This document shows, piece by piece, positions 1 through 9,405 of a stretch of DNA of 64,000 nt. Numbering within the stretch: the stretch's first letter is position 1; every line of letters starts with the position of its first letter. The position numbers and the translations under genes were made by a program. Source of the stretch: Actinomycetes bacterium. GTDB taxonomy: Bacteria > Actinomycetota > Aquicultoria > Aquicultorales > Aquicultoraceae. The DNA lies in NCBI GenBank assembly GCA_021794835.1, contig JAJYQA010000036.1, forward strand, positions 1-64,000, written 5' to 3'. The notes beneath the pieces were generated by a model that ran no database searches, was not told the origin of the DNA, and saw nothing but the letters and a program-made list of their open reading frames with translations.

Positions 1-1
1 A

Positions 2-376
2 ATACCTCGATATGTCGGTAAGGGAGAAAGTATCAGTGCAAGCTGCGAAACCAGAGTCGACTCTGGTTTCAGTCTAGGGGTTGATCTTGAGGAACGTAAT
101 TTACAGAAAAATTGGGACTTGATCCTTGCGAAGGAGCAAAGAGAATATGCGGAGACTACACGGCTACTTCTTAAGGGAAATCTAGGGCTAAATTATAGAC
201 AACAAGCACTAATTAAACATGCATTAAAAAGGCCAGGTTTTGTATATACCGTAGAATCGCACCGGATCTCGCATGGGATTACCCCGCAGACTGCCCGAAG
301 CGATTTACTTTCTTTGGTCGAACAAAGCCTCTTGATTCTTAATCAAGTAGGGAAAAAGCTATTTTATAGCCCCTGA
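2..376 (+). CDS. Fic/DOC-family protein, C-terminal part (cut by window edge)
   Basis: The frame is open from base 2 to the stop at 374-376, so this is the 3' end of a gene that begins outside the window. The last ~60 residues (YRQQALIKHAL then TPQTARSDLLSLVEQSLL) look like the winged-helix tail that follows the Fic domain in many Fic-family AMP-transferases. The catalytic HPFxxGNGR motif would lie upstream and cannot be seen. TTG at 119 is an internal codon, not the likely start. The family modifies proteins by adding AMP or related groups; the target here is unknown. The fold assignment is inferred from pattern only. Confidence 0.6.
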   Translation: MPRYVGKGESISASCETRVDSGFSLGVDLEERNLQKNWDLILAKEQREYAETTRLLLKGNLGLNYRQQALIKHALKRPGFVYTVESHRISHGITPQTARSDLLSLVEQSLLILNQVGKKLFYSP

Positions 377-457
377 GGATTTAGTGGAAAGAGTATCAAG
401 ACATGGAGCTTAAAACTCGGAATTTTGCATCTTTGTTAGAGATTTGTTAGAAGATAA

Positions 458-491
458 AGAGAAACACCGGAAGAGGAATCCGGTGTTCTCT
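458..491. terminator. Bidirectional hairpin between the Fic gene and tRNA-Phe
   Basis: AACACCGG (463-470) pairs with CCGGTGTT (480-487) around a 9-base loop. The stem extends to AGAG/CTCT with one bulged A. T-rich sequence follows on both strands (TATTTT on plus), so it can end both the Fic-type gene and the tRNA transcript. Confidence 0.7.
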
Positions 492-513
492 ATTTTACCT
501 GCACTTATTCTTG

Positions 514-586
514 TGGCCAGGGACGGAATTGAACCGCCGACACGGGGATTTTCAGTCCCCTGCTCTACCTACTGAGCTACCTGGCC
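514..586 (-). tRNA. tRNA-Phe (GAA)
   Basis: Read on the minus strand, a 73-base cloverleaf begins GGCCAGGTAGCTCAG. The anticodon loop is CTGAAAA (anticodon GAA) on a GGGGA/TCCCC stem. The T arm is GGCGG-TTCAATT-CCGTC and the acceptor end is CCTGGCC with discriminator A. The 3' CCA is not encoded (the bases after the discriminator are CAA) and must be added after transcription. Confidence 0.95.
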
Positions 587-737
587 GTTTTATCCGATTT
601 TGCCAGCTCAATGAGCCACTTCAATAGATTACGGGATAATTTTGAAAAAATCAAGTCTGGGCAATGGGGGTCTAAAGGTCTCTCACAGCCATCAAATCCT
701 GCTATTATATGGTTAGCTTGAAGATTTTGGGGAGAAT

Positions 738-1025
738 ATGGGTACAGCGGTTGCTTTTATTACACAAACCTATAATAAATACAGTATTTGCGCGCTGGCG
801 GGCACCCTTGAGAGTACCCTGGAAACTGCAGATAATCCCCTTTATTTCCTGGACGGTAAGAGTGCTGCCGGGCTTGTAAAAAAGCTGGATAGCCTTGCGG
901 GCAGGCACAAGACGATCCTTGCCCGCTATTTAAGCAGGCTTGCAAACAAGGGACTACAATTTGGCCAGTGGAAGACCCAGCAGAAAGCTGCCAAAGATAT
1001 TTCGGCTTTTACGAGCAGGGCTTGA
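738..1025 (+). pseudogene. N-terminal remnant of a B12-binding radical SAM-type protein
   Basis: A 95-codon frame with a good ribosome site (GGGGAG, then ATG). Its start (VAFITQTYNKYSICALAG then LE) and the following region (LDSLAGRHKTILARY) resemble the first ~70 residues of B12-binding-domain radical SAM proteins of the MJ_1487 type. Such proteins run to several hundred residues. Here the frame departs from the family after about residue 65 and stops, with no radical SAM CxxxCxxC motif downstream. I read it as a decayed 5' fragment; a short orphan protein is the alternative. Confidence 0.4.
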
Positions 1026-1029
1026 TTTA

Positions 1030-1194
1030 TCAAGCCGTCTTTCCCGGCTTCTGGCCGCCCTTACCGACAGCACGCCTCACAATTTCCCTTTGCTCTTCTT
1101 TTGATAGCTTCTCGGCTTCGCGCTCTTGCTTTATCCTTCTTTTTATTTCCTCCTCCGGTCCCCCCGGCGGCTCCTTTTTCTTTGGTTTTGCCAT
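1030..1194 (-). CDS. 54-residue highly charged protein of unknown function
   Basis: ATG at 1192-1194 and TGA at 1030-1032. The protein begins MAKPKKKEPPGGPEEEIKRR, continues through a Glu/Lys/Arg-rich helical stretch (EREAEKLSKEEQREIVRRAV) and ends GKGGQKPGKTA. A purine-rich GGGGGT lies about 9 bases before the start. It converges with the remnant at 738-1025 with a 4-base gap. The regular charge pattern and proper start suggest a real gene, perhaps nucleic-acid binding, but no family is recognised. Confidence 0.5.
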   Translation of the reverse strand: MAKPKKKEPPGGPEEEIKRRIKQEREAEKLSKEEQREIVRRAVGKGGQKPGKTA

Positions 1195-1334
1195 ATCAAT
1201 CAACCCCCGCTACGAGACGATATACTTATTGGTACCCACTATTTAAGAATGCTCATGTTTAGTTGATGTACGGGGGCACAGATCGGAATTGAAAATTAAG
1301 GGTCAAAAAGCGAAAATTAGTAAATAAACGATAG

Positions 1335-1808
1335 ATGATGTTTTTTTCGCAAAAGATTGGAGTGAGGGTTATAAAAATCAGACCTTCTATTATTTTAATA
1401 AACGAAGACAAAGTCCTTTTGATGAGATACCTCTACGCGGAGACGGAGGTATTTGGAATCCCGGGCGGTAGTATCCACGACGGTGAGACTTTGGCAGATA
1501 CCTTGCGGCGCGAGCTTGATGAAGAGCTAGGCGTCTCTATAGATGTAGGAGAACTGGCCTGTCTCGTCGAAACACCTACGGCCGCAAATGTTGAGCACAC
1601 GCTGCATTGCATCTTTGTTGGAAGCATAACCGGTGGGATGCCTGAGGCAAATTTCCGGCATACCAGCGCCTTATCCGTCTCATGGATAGACAAAGAGTTG
1701 ATCGACAGACTGGTTCTTTATCCCCCAATAAATGATGTAGTTGGAAAGGCTTTAAACGGGATTATAAGTACAAAGTATTTGGGTTTGCGCGAAAGAAAAT
1801 GGTTTTAA
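1335..1808 (+). CDS. Nudix hydrolase
   Basis: The Nudix box is complete: G45 x5 E51 x7 R59-E60-L61 x E63-E64 x G66-V67. Family members hydrolyse nucleoside diphosphates linked to another group, using Mg2+ held by the box glutamates. The length (157 residues) is normal for a single-domain member. The substrate cannot be told. The ATG at 1335 has no ribosome site. A purine-rich GGAGTGAGGG lies about 28 bases inside the frame, just before ATA and ATC codons, so the true N-terminus may be a few residues later and not at an ATG. It stands alone between non-homologous genes. Confidence 0.85.
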   Translation: MMFFSQKIGVRVIKIRPSIILINEDKVLLMRYLYAETEVFGIPGGSIHDGETLADTLRRELDEELGVSIDVGELACLVETPTAANVEHTLHCIFVGSITGGMPEANFRHTSALSVSWIDKELIDRLVLYPPINDVVGKALNGIISTKYLGLRERKWF

Positions 1809-1839
1809 TGACAATTTCATTGACTATTGGCTTTAGCTA

Positions 1840-1940
1840 TTGGTTTACTCTTCCCCCTCTGGCTTTTTGGCGAACCCACACTTCCAGACCCATGTATCAT
1901 CGGCCTTTTGGCCTTCTTCTAGCCCCGGTCCCTGGACCAT
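1840..1940. repeat. Intergenic word-repeat patch
   Basis: Non-coding gap downstream of the Nudix gene with repeated words around TATTGGCTTTAGC and GGCTTTTTGG. It contains the perfect 12-base palindrome GGCCTTTTGGCC (1902-1913) and the near-palindrome GGTCCCTGGACC (1927-1938). The same words recur in the gaps at 57.6-57.8 kb and 44.2 kb. Confidence 0.55.
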
Positions 1941-1944
1941 TCAC

Positions 1945-2640
1945 TTACTTTCCAATACCAGAAGCTATCTCCTCAAGCATATCCATATCCAGGATGGCCA
2001 CTTTCTTGCCATTGGTGTTTATTACACCGGCCGACTTCATCTTGCCAAGAGTTCTCGAGATCGTCTCGCTGATTGTCCCGAGCCTTTGGGCAAGCTCGGT
2101 TTTGCTCAAATCGAGTTCAACCTCAACCGCACCGTCTACATCCCGGCCGCTTTTTGAGATAAGGTCAAGAAGGTATTGCGCAACCCTTGCAGGCACATCC
2201 TTTAGCGAGAGGTCCTCGATAAGGGCGGCAAAACGCCTTAGGTGAAAGGACATAATCGCAATCATGTTTAAGCTAAGCTGCGGGTTTTTTGCAACAAGGG
2301 TCTTGAAATCATCACGTTTAAAGAAAAGGGTCTCGACGTCGGTAACAGCTTTTGCAAATGCCGGATAAGCAGTGCCAGCAAAGAGGGTTATCTCACCGAA
2401 AGGATCTCCGTTATGAACAAAATGAAGTATCTGCTCTCGTCCGTCGGGCCCAATCTTATATATCTTAACCCTGCCGCTCACAACAATATAAAATCCTTCC
2501 CCGGCATTCCCATCAAAGAAGATGATCTCGCCACGGGAAAACTTTCTGTATATCGCTATTGAGCAAAGTTCGTTTAAGTCCTCTTCCGGTAGACCTATAA
2601 AGAGATGGCAGGCCCTTATGTCTTTTTGCAGCTTATCCAT
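1945..2640 (-). CDS. Crp/Fnr-family transcription regulator
   Basis: 231 residues. A cyclic-nucleotide-binding-like beta-barrel (about 15-130, with the G-E-GEGFYIVVSGRVKIY pattern) leads through a long dimer helix into a winged helix-turn-helix (about 170-225, KTELAQRLGTISETISRTLG). Only two cysteines (11 and 26) lie in the sensor region, so an Fnr-type four-cysteine Fe-S cluster is unlikely. The ligand is unknown. The ribosome site GAGG precedes ATG by about 8 bases. It lies beside the nitrogen locus, but there is no direct sign that it controls it. Confidence 0.92.
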   Translation of the reverse strand: MDKLQKDIRACHLFIGLPEEDLNELCSIAIYRKFSRGEIIFFDGNAGEGFYIVVSGRVKIYKIGPDGREQILHFVHNGDPFGEITLFAGTAYPAFAKAVTDVETLFFKRDDFKTLVAKNPQLSLNMIAIMSFHLRRFAALIEDLSLKDVPARVAQYLLDLISKSGRDVDGAVEVELDLSKTELAQRLGTISETISRTLGKMKSAGVINTNGKKVAILDMDMLEEIASGIGK

Positions 2641-2698
2641 AAAATCATCCTCAAAATAAATTCACCCCAATTTTAGGCAAATCTGGTAGTTATCGCAA

Positions 2699-2815
2699 TT
2701 AGAGGGTGCATTTCTTAGAAATTGGGGTAGGGCAGATAAACTCCATCTCGGAGTCCCCAATGTTTTTAAACTGGTGCTCCTCGTCGGCGGGAACAAATGG
2801 TTCATAGTTTATTAT
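2699..2815 (-). pseudogene. C-terminal remnant of a cupin-domain protein
   Basis: On the minus strand a frame ends ...FVPADEEHQFKNIGDSEM then EFICPTP, stop at 2699-2701. The block P-x-x-E-x-HQF-x-N-x-GD-x-x-x-x-FICPTP is typical of the second half of a small cupin barrel. No start codon or first cupin motif is present upstream, where the sequence passes into word repeats (2843-2911). Likely the tail of a lost gene. Confidence 0.4.
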
Positions 2816-2842
2816 CGCCCGATAAATTGGGCAACTAAATCT

Positions 2843-2911
2843 TGTTCACCGGTTTACCAGTTTTCCGGTTTGCCCGTTCACCAATCTTTAATTCGCCATT
2901 CGAATTTTACT
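2843..2911. repeat. Intergenic word-repeat patch
   Basis: The run has four near-copies of a CCGGTTTACC-like word (TTCACCGGTTTACC, AGTTTTCCGGTTTGCC, CGTTCACC). It then changes to AATTCGCCATTCGAATT. Both word types reappear in gaps at 10.5, 35.0, 44.2, 51.6 and 62.1 kb. Confidence 0.55.
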
Positions 2912-2915
2912 TGAT

Positions 2916-3013
2916 TTAACCTACTTTTAATATTCATGCAACATTACTGTAATTAAACAGCAACATACATTTAACCCAGCCGAAACCTTTACGAAACACC
3001 CACCGGTTATTAT
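2916..3013 (+). promoter_or_regulatory. amt-1 promoter with eight phased 11-bp operator repeats
   Basis: Five-base boxes occur every 11 bp at 2916, 2927, 2938, 2949, 2960, 2971, 2982 and 2993: TTAAC, TTAAT, GCAAC, GTAAT, GCAAC, TTAAC, GAAAC, GAAAC, each followed by six unrelated bases. The last box ends at 2997, exactly 10 bases before a -10-like TATTAT (3008-3013), and no normal -35 box is present. This layout (direct repeats replacing the -35 element) is that of OmpR/PhoB-family activators. The box form agrees with the actinobacterial GlnR pattern GTnAC-n6-GAAAC. The regulator identity is inference. Confidence 0.75.
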
Positions 3014-3096
3014 CCAAAACAATAGCAGCTGCGGGTAGTTCAGTCGGCAGAAAGTTCATTGAAAAACTTGGCCTATTTTGAATGGAGGAATTCAAA

Positions 3097-4792
<1,696 letters not shown>

Positions 4793-4820
4793 GTTTGGAT
4801 GGTTATCCCTCCATCCACTT

Positions 4821-4848
4821 AAAAAAGGCGACTTCGGTCGCCTTTTTT
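4821..4848 (+). terminator. Terminator of the first amt-glnK operon
   Basis: Perfect 12-bp stem AAAAAAGGCGAC/GTCGCCTTTTTT with a TTCG loop and a closing T run. It separates the two amt-glnK units, so the second must have its own promoter. Confidence 0.95.
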
Positions 4849-4869
4849 GATTTCCTACCTCTACCCTAG

Positions 4870-4923
4870 TTAACATAGATTTAACCTTAAAGTAACTTAA
4901 ACGTAACAATGGTTCTTTAAAAT
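4870..4923 (+). promoter_or_regulatory. amt-2 promoter with four phased 11-bp operator repeats
   Basis: Boxes TTAAC, TTAAC, GTAAC and GTAAC start at 4870, 4881, 4892 and 4903, strictly 11 bp apart. The last box ends at 4907, and TAAAAT (4918-4923) begins after exactly 10 bases, the same distance as in front of the first amt. No -35 hexamer is visible. The shared geometry supports one activator acting on both promoters. Confidence 0.78.
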
Positions 4924-4980
4924 TTGCATAAATTCAGCTAAATATTGGATAATTGCATGTTTTAAAGATGGAGGGATACC

Positions 4981-6324
4981 ATGCAAAACATCAACACTGG
5001 CGATACCGCCTTTGTTCTTATTTCTGCTGCCCTAGTTCTGTTCATGACCCCGGGCCTTGCTCTTTTCTACGGCGGCATGGTAAGAAGCAAAAACGTGCTT
5101 GGCACAATCATGCATAGCTTTATCATCATCGGTATCATAAACGTTTTATGGATGCTCTTTGGCTACAGTCTTGCATTCGGCCCGGATAAGTTTCACCTTA
5201 TCGGCGATTTAAGCTGGATCGGCCTAAGAGGCGTCGGTATGGCCCCAAACACCAGTTATGCACCAACTATCCCGCACGAGGCCTTTATGATCTTTCAGGC
5301 AATGTTTGCGATTATTACACCCGCACTTATTACCGGTGCTTTTGCCGAGCGCATGAAATTTAAGTCTTTTCTGGTATTTATCATCGCCTGGTTTGTTATC
5401 GTGTACATCCCTGTCGCGCACTGGGTCTGGGGTGTCGGCGGGTGGCTGCGGAACCTCGGCGTGCTCGACTTCGCCGGCGGAATTGTGGTTCACGCAAGCT
5501 CCGGCGCCGCCGCCCTTGCCGCCGCTATTTTTGTTGGCAAGCGAAAAGGGTTTGGCACCGAGCCGATGATACCACACAACATCCCGTTAACAATAATCGG
5601 CACCGGCATCCTCTGGTTCGGCTGGTTTGGCTTTAACGCCGGAAGCGCGCTTGCTTCAGGATCCCTTGCAGCTAATGCGTTCGTCAACACGCAAGTGGCG
5701 GCAACTGCCGCTATAGTAAGCTGGACGGTCGTAGAGTGGCTAAGGGGTGGAAAGCCCACGACTCTTGGCGCTGCCACTGGCGCAATAGCAGGTCTTGCAA
5801 CGATTACTCCGGCGGCCGGATACGTCAGCCCGGCGGCCGCACTTCTTATCGGGCTTGCTGCCGGATTGGTCTGCTACTATGCCATCTCATTGAAATTTAA
5901 GTTTGGCTACGACGACTCGCTCGACGTTGTTGGCGTACATGGTGTGGGCGGTATCCTAGGAACGCTCTCGGTCGGTTTACTTGCATCCACTGCAATCAAC
6001 TCAGCTGGCGCAAACGGCCTTATCCACGGCAATTCTTCCCTAATCGGAATACAGGCTCTTGGCGTATTTACTGTCGTGGTATTCTCATTTATTGCAAGTC
6101 TAGTTATATTTAAAGTTGTCGATAAATTATTTGGTGTTAGAGTCGGGGAAGAGGATGAAATCACCGGTCTTGATCTATCGCAACATAGCGAGATAGGCTA
6201 TGATCTATCCGGGCTTGGCGGGAGTGCGGGAGAATTTGTTACTGCAAACGCTTTTTCTACGCAATCATCCGAGGTGCTTTCGGTGTCAGACGAGACATCC
6301 TTAACACCGGATAACTTGCCGTAA
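4981..6324 (+). CDS. amt: Ammonium transporter (Amt), second copy
   Basis: 447 residues, clearly paralogous to the protein at 3097 over its whole length. The pore histidines are kept (VVHASSGAAAL and VGVHGVGGI), as is the C-terminal GLDLSQHSEIGY. The helix after the first His differs from copy 1 (ASSGAAAL against INAAFAAL), so the two may differ in affinity or rate. The ribosome site GGAGG lies 7 bases before ATG. The gene is 13 bases from the second glnK. Confidence 0.96.
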   Translation: MQNINTGDTAFVLISAALVLFMTPGLALFYGGMVRSKNVLGTIMHSFIIIGIINVLWMLFGYSLAFGPDKFHLIGDLSWIGLRGVGMAPNTSYAPTIPHEAFMIFQAMFAIITPALITGAFAERMKFKSFLVFIIAWFVIVYIPVAHWVWGVGGWLRNLGVLDFAGGIVVHASSGAAALAAAIFVGKRKGFGTEPMIPHNIPLTIIGTGILWFGWFGFNAGSALASGSLAANAFVNTQVAATAAIVSWTVVEWLRGGKPTTLGAATGAIAGLATITPAAGYVSPAAALLIGLAAGLVCYYAISLKFKFGYDDSLDVVGVHGVGGILGTLSVGLLASTAINSAGANGLIHGNSSLIGIQALGVFTVVVFSFIASLVIFKVVDKLFGVRVGEEDEITGLDLSQHSEIGYDLSGLGGSAGEFVTANAFSTQSSEVLSVSDETSLTPDNLP

Positions 6325-6337
6325 GGAGGATAACTAA

Positions 6338-6675
<338 letters not shown>

Positions 6676-6676
<1 letters not shown>

Positions 6677-6830
6677 AGACTAGAAACAAGAAATCAGAGG
6701 TCAGAGGCAAGAGATCAGACGAGAGCGTAAGTAAATCGCCATTGCGAGAAGGCCGGCGAAGCAATCTCAATCTTGTTTCTGAAGGGCCGGCAGGCCCGAC
6801 CTGATTTCTGATCCCTGAAAGAGGCGGTCT
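6676..6830. repeat. Imperfect inverted word repeat upstream of glnD
   Basis: The left part has CTAGAAACAAGAAATCAGAG, GTCAGAGGCAAG and AGATCAGACG. The right part has the same words inverted: CTTGTTTCTGAAGG, CCTGATTTCTGATCCCTGAA. Between them lies GGGCCGGCAGGCCC. The patch is related to the one at 42703-42800. It can fold into a long imperfect hairpin. Confidence 0.6.
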
Positions 6831-6833
6831 AAA

Positions 6834-9383
6834 TTGGTAGGCCCGGCAGATATAACGGAGAAATATACTGTTGGATTCGCTGAATTAAAAAGGGATTATT
6901 TTAAGAAGCCAGCTGGGCGTGGGCTAACCAGCAAACGCTCCGATTTAATTGACGCGATTGTTACAGACCTATTTGACAAAGCAACCGATAATACCAGGCT
7001 AAGAGTTAACCCAAGCCGTAAAGGCATTGCAATCGTCGCCCTGGGTAGCTACGGGCGACGGGAGCTCTGCCCCTTCTCTGATATCGACCTAATGGTTCTA
7101 CATAGCTTAAAAGATAAGGCGGTTACCACTCAAGTATCTGAGAAGATCTTCTATCCCCTTTGGGATTTAGGGCTTAAGGTCGGACACGGCACGCGCACGA
7201 TTAAAGAAAGCCTGTCTATGGCATCAACCAACTTTGAACTACAAACGTCACTTATCGACATGCGCTTAATAGCTGGGGACACTATGCTCTTTCACAAACT
7301 GCAAGATAACTTAATCAGACAGATTCGCGCACGCGGTGGTAGGCGTTTTCTGCAAAATATCCTCAAAGAAAGTATCAGCCGCCATGCGCAGTATGGCCAA
7401 GCAGCATACCTTCTTGAGCCGGATATAAAAGAGGGCGAGGGCGGGCTTCGCGATGTCCATGCGATCATGTGGGCTTCCAGGGGCCTACTCGGCTATTCAT
7501 CCCCAAAAGAGCTGATTAAAAGAGGTTATCTAACCGGTTTTGACGCCGGGGCCCTTGAGGACGGTCTGGAGTTTTTGCTTCTCGTTAGAAACCACCTGCA
7601 TTACATATCAGGGCGCGAAAACGACCGGCTCTTTTTTGAGCACCAGGGAGAAATCGCAAAGACGCTTGGCTTTAAAGATGGAAGCGGAATCTCTGGCATC
7701 GAAAAATTCATGCGCTCGTTTTATACCCATGCAAGCGCAATTGAGCTCGTATCGAGGTCATTCTGGGAGCAAATTAAAAGCGATTTTCTACCAACTAAGG
7801 ATAAAAGAATCTCACTTACTAACCCAGCGGAGTACCCCAAGCATCCCGGTGCCGAGATGAAACTTTTCCGGCGGGCTGTAAAAGAGAGCCTCCCCATCGA
7901 CTACAAGAGGCTTAACATAATAAGAGAAGGCCTGGAGAAAAGCGAAAATCCAGTGGCCTGGACGCAGAATATAAGGGATGACTTCTTTGCAATCATAAGC
8001 TCGGGAGAGATATCGCTTCCCATACTTGAGGTCATGGATTATATTGGGGTTCTCTCCCGCTATATACCCGAGTGGAGCTATGTGCGCTGCCTGCCGCAAT
8101 ACGATTCATATCACCTCTACACAGTTGATATGCATCTCTTTTTAACGATTGCCGAAATCCAGAAGATGGGTGCGGGCAGGTACGATAAGGTAAATCCTCT
8201 TTTAAAACAGGTTTACAAAGAGGTCGGGCAAAAAGACCTGCTCTACCTTGCGGCCCTGTTGCACGATATCGGCAAGGGGCTCGGCAAAAACCATAGCGAG
8301 AAAGGAGAACAAATCGCAAAGAAGATATGCGCGCGCATGGGCCTTCCCCCTAAAGACTGCGAGACGGTCGGCTTTTTAGTTGGAAACCACCTTCTATTAT
8401 CAGATATCGCGTTACGCCGCGATCTGAACGACGAAAACGAAATCATTGACCTTGCGGAGAAAGTTATCGATGAGGAGCGGCTTAAAATGCTTTACCTTAT
8501 CTCGGTTGCCGATTCTATGGCCACCGGCCCTAAGGCCTGGGATACCTGGAAGGAGAACTTACTGCGCGAGATATTCTACAAAGTCATCCGTATAATAAGA
8601 AGCGGCGAGTACACGAATAAGGAGAGTATCGAGCGTATCCGTAAGACCGGCGCGAAGGTAAAGCAGGCTCTTACCCCGGAGTACGGCGAGGCCGAGGTAG
8701 GGCGGTTCCTCGACCAGATGCCCCACTCGTATCTACTTGCGCAATCTGGCGGGGATATCGTCGAGCATTTTGAGTTAATGCACAAACACAAAAATAAAAG
8801 CATAACGATTGCCGCAAAACAGCGGGAAGGCATGCGCGAGGTCATTATTATAGCGGGCGACCAGCCCGGCCTTTTCTATAAAGTATCCGGCGTGCTGGCC
8901 CTGCACGGGATAAATATCCTGGGTGCCCAGATATACACTCGAAGCAATGGTGTTGCACTTGATATATTTAAGGTTGAAGGGTATTTTGAGCACGAGATAA
9001 GCAACGAGAAGTGGCATAACATAAGCCGCGACATCAAGCGGGCTCTGGAGGGAAAAATCGCGCTTGATTACCGTATCGCCGAGAAAGCCAACCGCTACCA
9101 GCCCAAAAAGGCCTTAGAAAGGCCACCTAAGGTTGATATAGACAATTCCTCTTCTGATTTTTACACCATAATCGAGGTGCACGCGCAGGACCGGATCGGT
9201 CTTCTTTACACCGTCACCAGAGTCATGCACGACTTAAACCTCGATGTCCACCTGGCCAAAGTATCAACCAATGTGGATAAGGTGATCGACGTGTTTTATG
9301 TCTGGGATATCTTCGGACAGAAGCTATCCAACGAAGAGCAGATAAACGACATTAAGAAAGCAATACTTAAAGCGTTAGAGTAG
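6834..9383 (+). CDS. glnD: Bifunctional uridylyltransferase / uridylyl-removing enzyme GlnD
   Basis: 849 residues, the usual GlnD size. Domains in order: nucleotidyltransferase with the GSYGRRE-x-x-P-x-SDID signature (about 69-84), GlnD linker helices, HD hydrolase domain with LLHDIGKG (about 472-479), then two ACT domains (from about 668 and 775) that bind glutamine. It adds UMP to P-II at low glutamine and removes it at high glutamine. TTG at 6834 follows GAGGCGG. It lies directly downstream of both amt-glnK pairs, completing the nitrogen-sensing set. Confidence 0.96.
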   Translation: MVGPADITEKYTVGFAELKRDYFKKPAGRGLTSKRSDLIDAIVTDLFDKATDNTRLRVNPSRKGIAIVALGSYGRRELCPFSDIDLMVLHSLKDKAVTTQVSEKIFYPLWDLGLKVGHGTRTIKESLSMASTNFELQTSLIDMRLIAGDTMLFHKLQDNLIRQIRARGGRRFLQNILKESISRHAQYGQAAYLLEPDIKEGEGGLRDVHAIMWASRGLLGYSSPKELIKRGYLTGFDAGALEDGLEFLLLVRNHLHYISGRENDRLFFEHQGEIAKTLGFKDGSGISGIEKFMRSFYTHASAIELVSRSFWEQIKSDFLPTKDKRISLTNPAEYPKHPGAEMKLFRRAVKESLPIDYKRLNIIREGLEKSENPVAWTQNIRDDFFAIISSGEISLPILEVMDYIGVLSRYIPEWSYVRCLPQYDSYHLYTVDMHLFLTIAEIQKMGAGRYDKVNPLLKQVYKEVGQKDLLYLAALLHDIGKGLGKNHSEKGEQIAKKICARMGLPPKDCETVGFLVGNHLLLSDIALRRDLNDENEIIDLAEKVIDEERLKMLYLISVADSMATGPKAWDTWKENLLREIFYKVIRIIRSGEYTNKESIERIRKTGAKVKQALTPEYGEAEVGRFLDQMPHSYLLAQSGGDIVEHFELMHKHKNKSITIAAKQREGMREVIIIAGDQPGLFYKVSGVLALHGINILGAQIYTRSNGVALDIFKVEGYFEHEISNEKWHNISRDIKRALEGKIALDYRIAEKANRYQPKKALERPPKVDIDNSSSDFYTIIEVHAQDRIGLLYTVTRVMHDLNLDVHLAKVSTNVDKVIDVFYVWDIFGQKLSNEEQINDIKKAILKALE

Positions 9384-9405
9384 TGCATGGTTTAGCGCTT
9401 AGGCT

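Noticed and set aside
1799-2245. 148-codon plus-strand frame between Nudix and Crp genes
   Set aside because: Its first third is word-repeat DNA and the rest is antisense to the regulator gene.
2916-2997. Pho box (phosphate control) reading of the 11-bp array
   Set aside because: Phosphate boxes also repeat at 11 bp, but box sequence and the nitrogen genes fit GlnR-type control better; kept only as an alternative.
4860-4980. Sigma-54 promoter before the second amt
   Set aside because: No GG-N10-GC element at the right spacing; a normal -10 is present.
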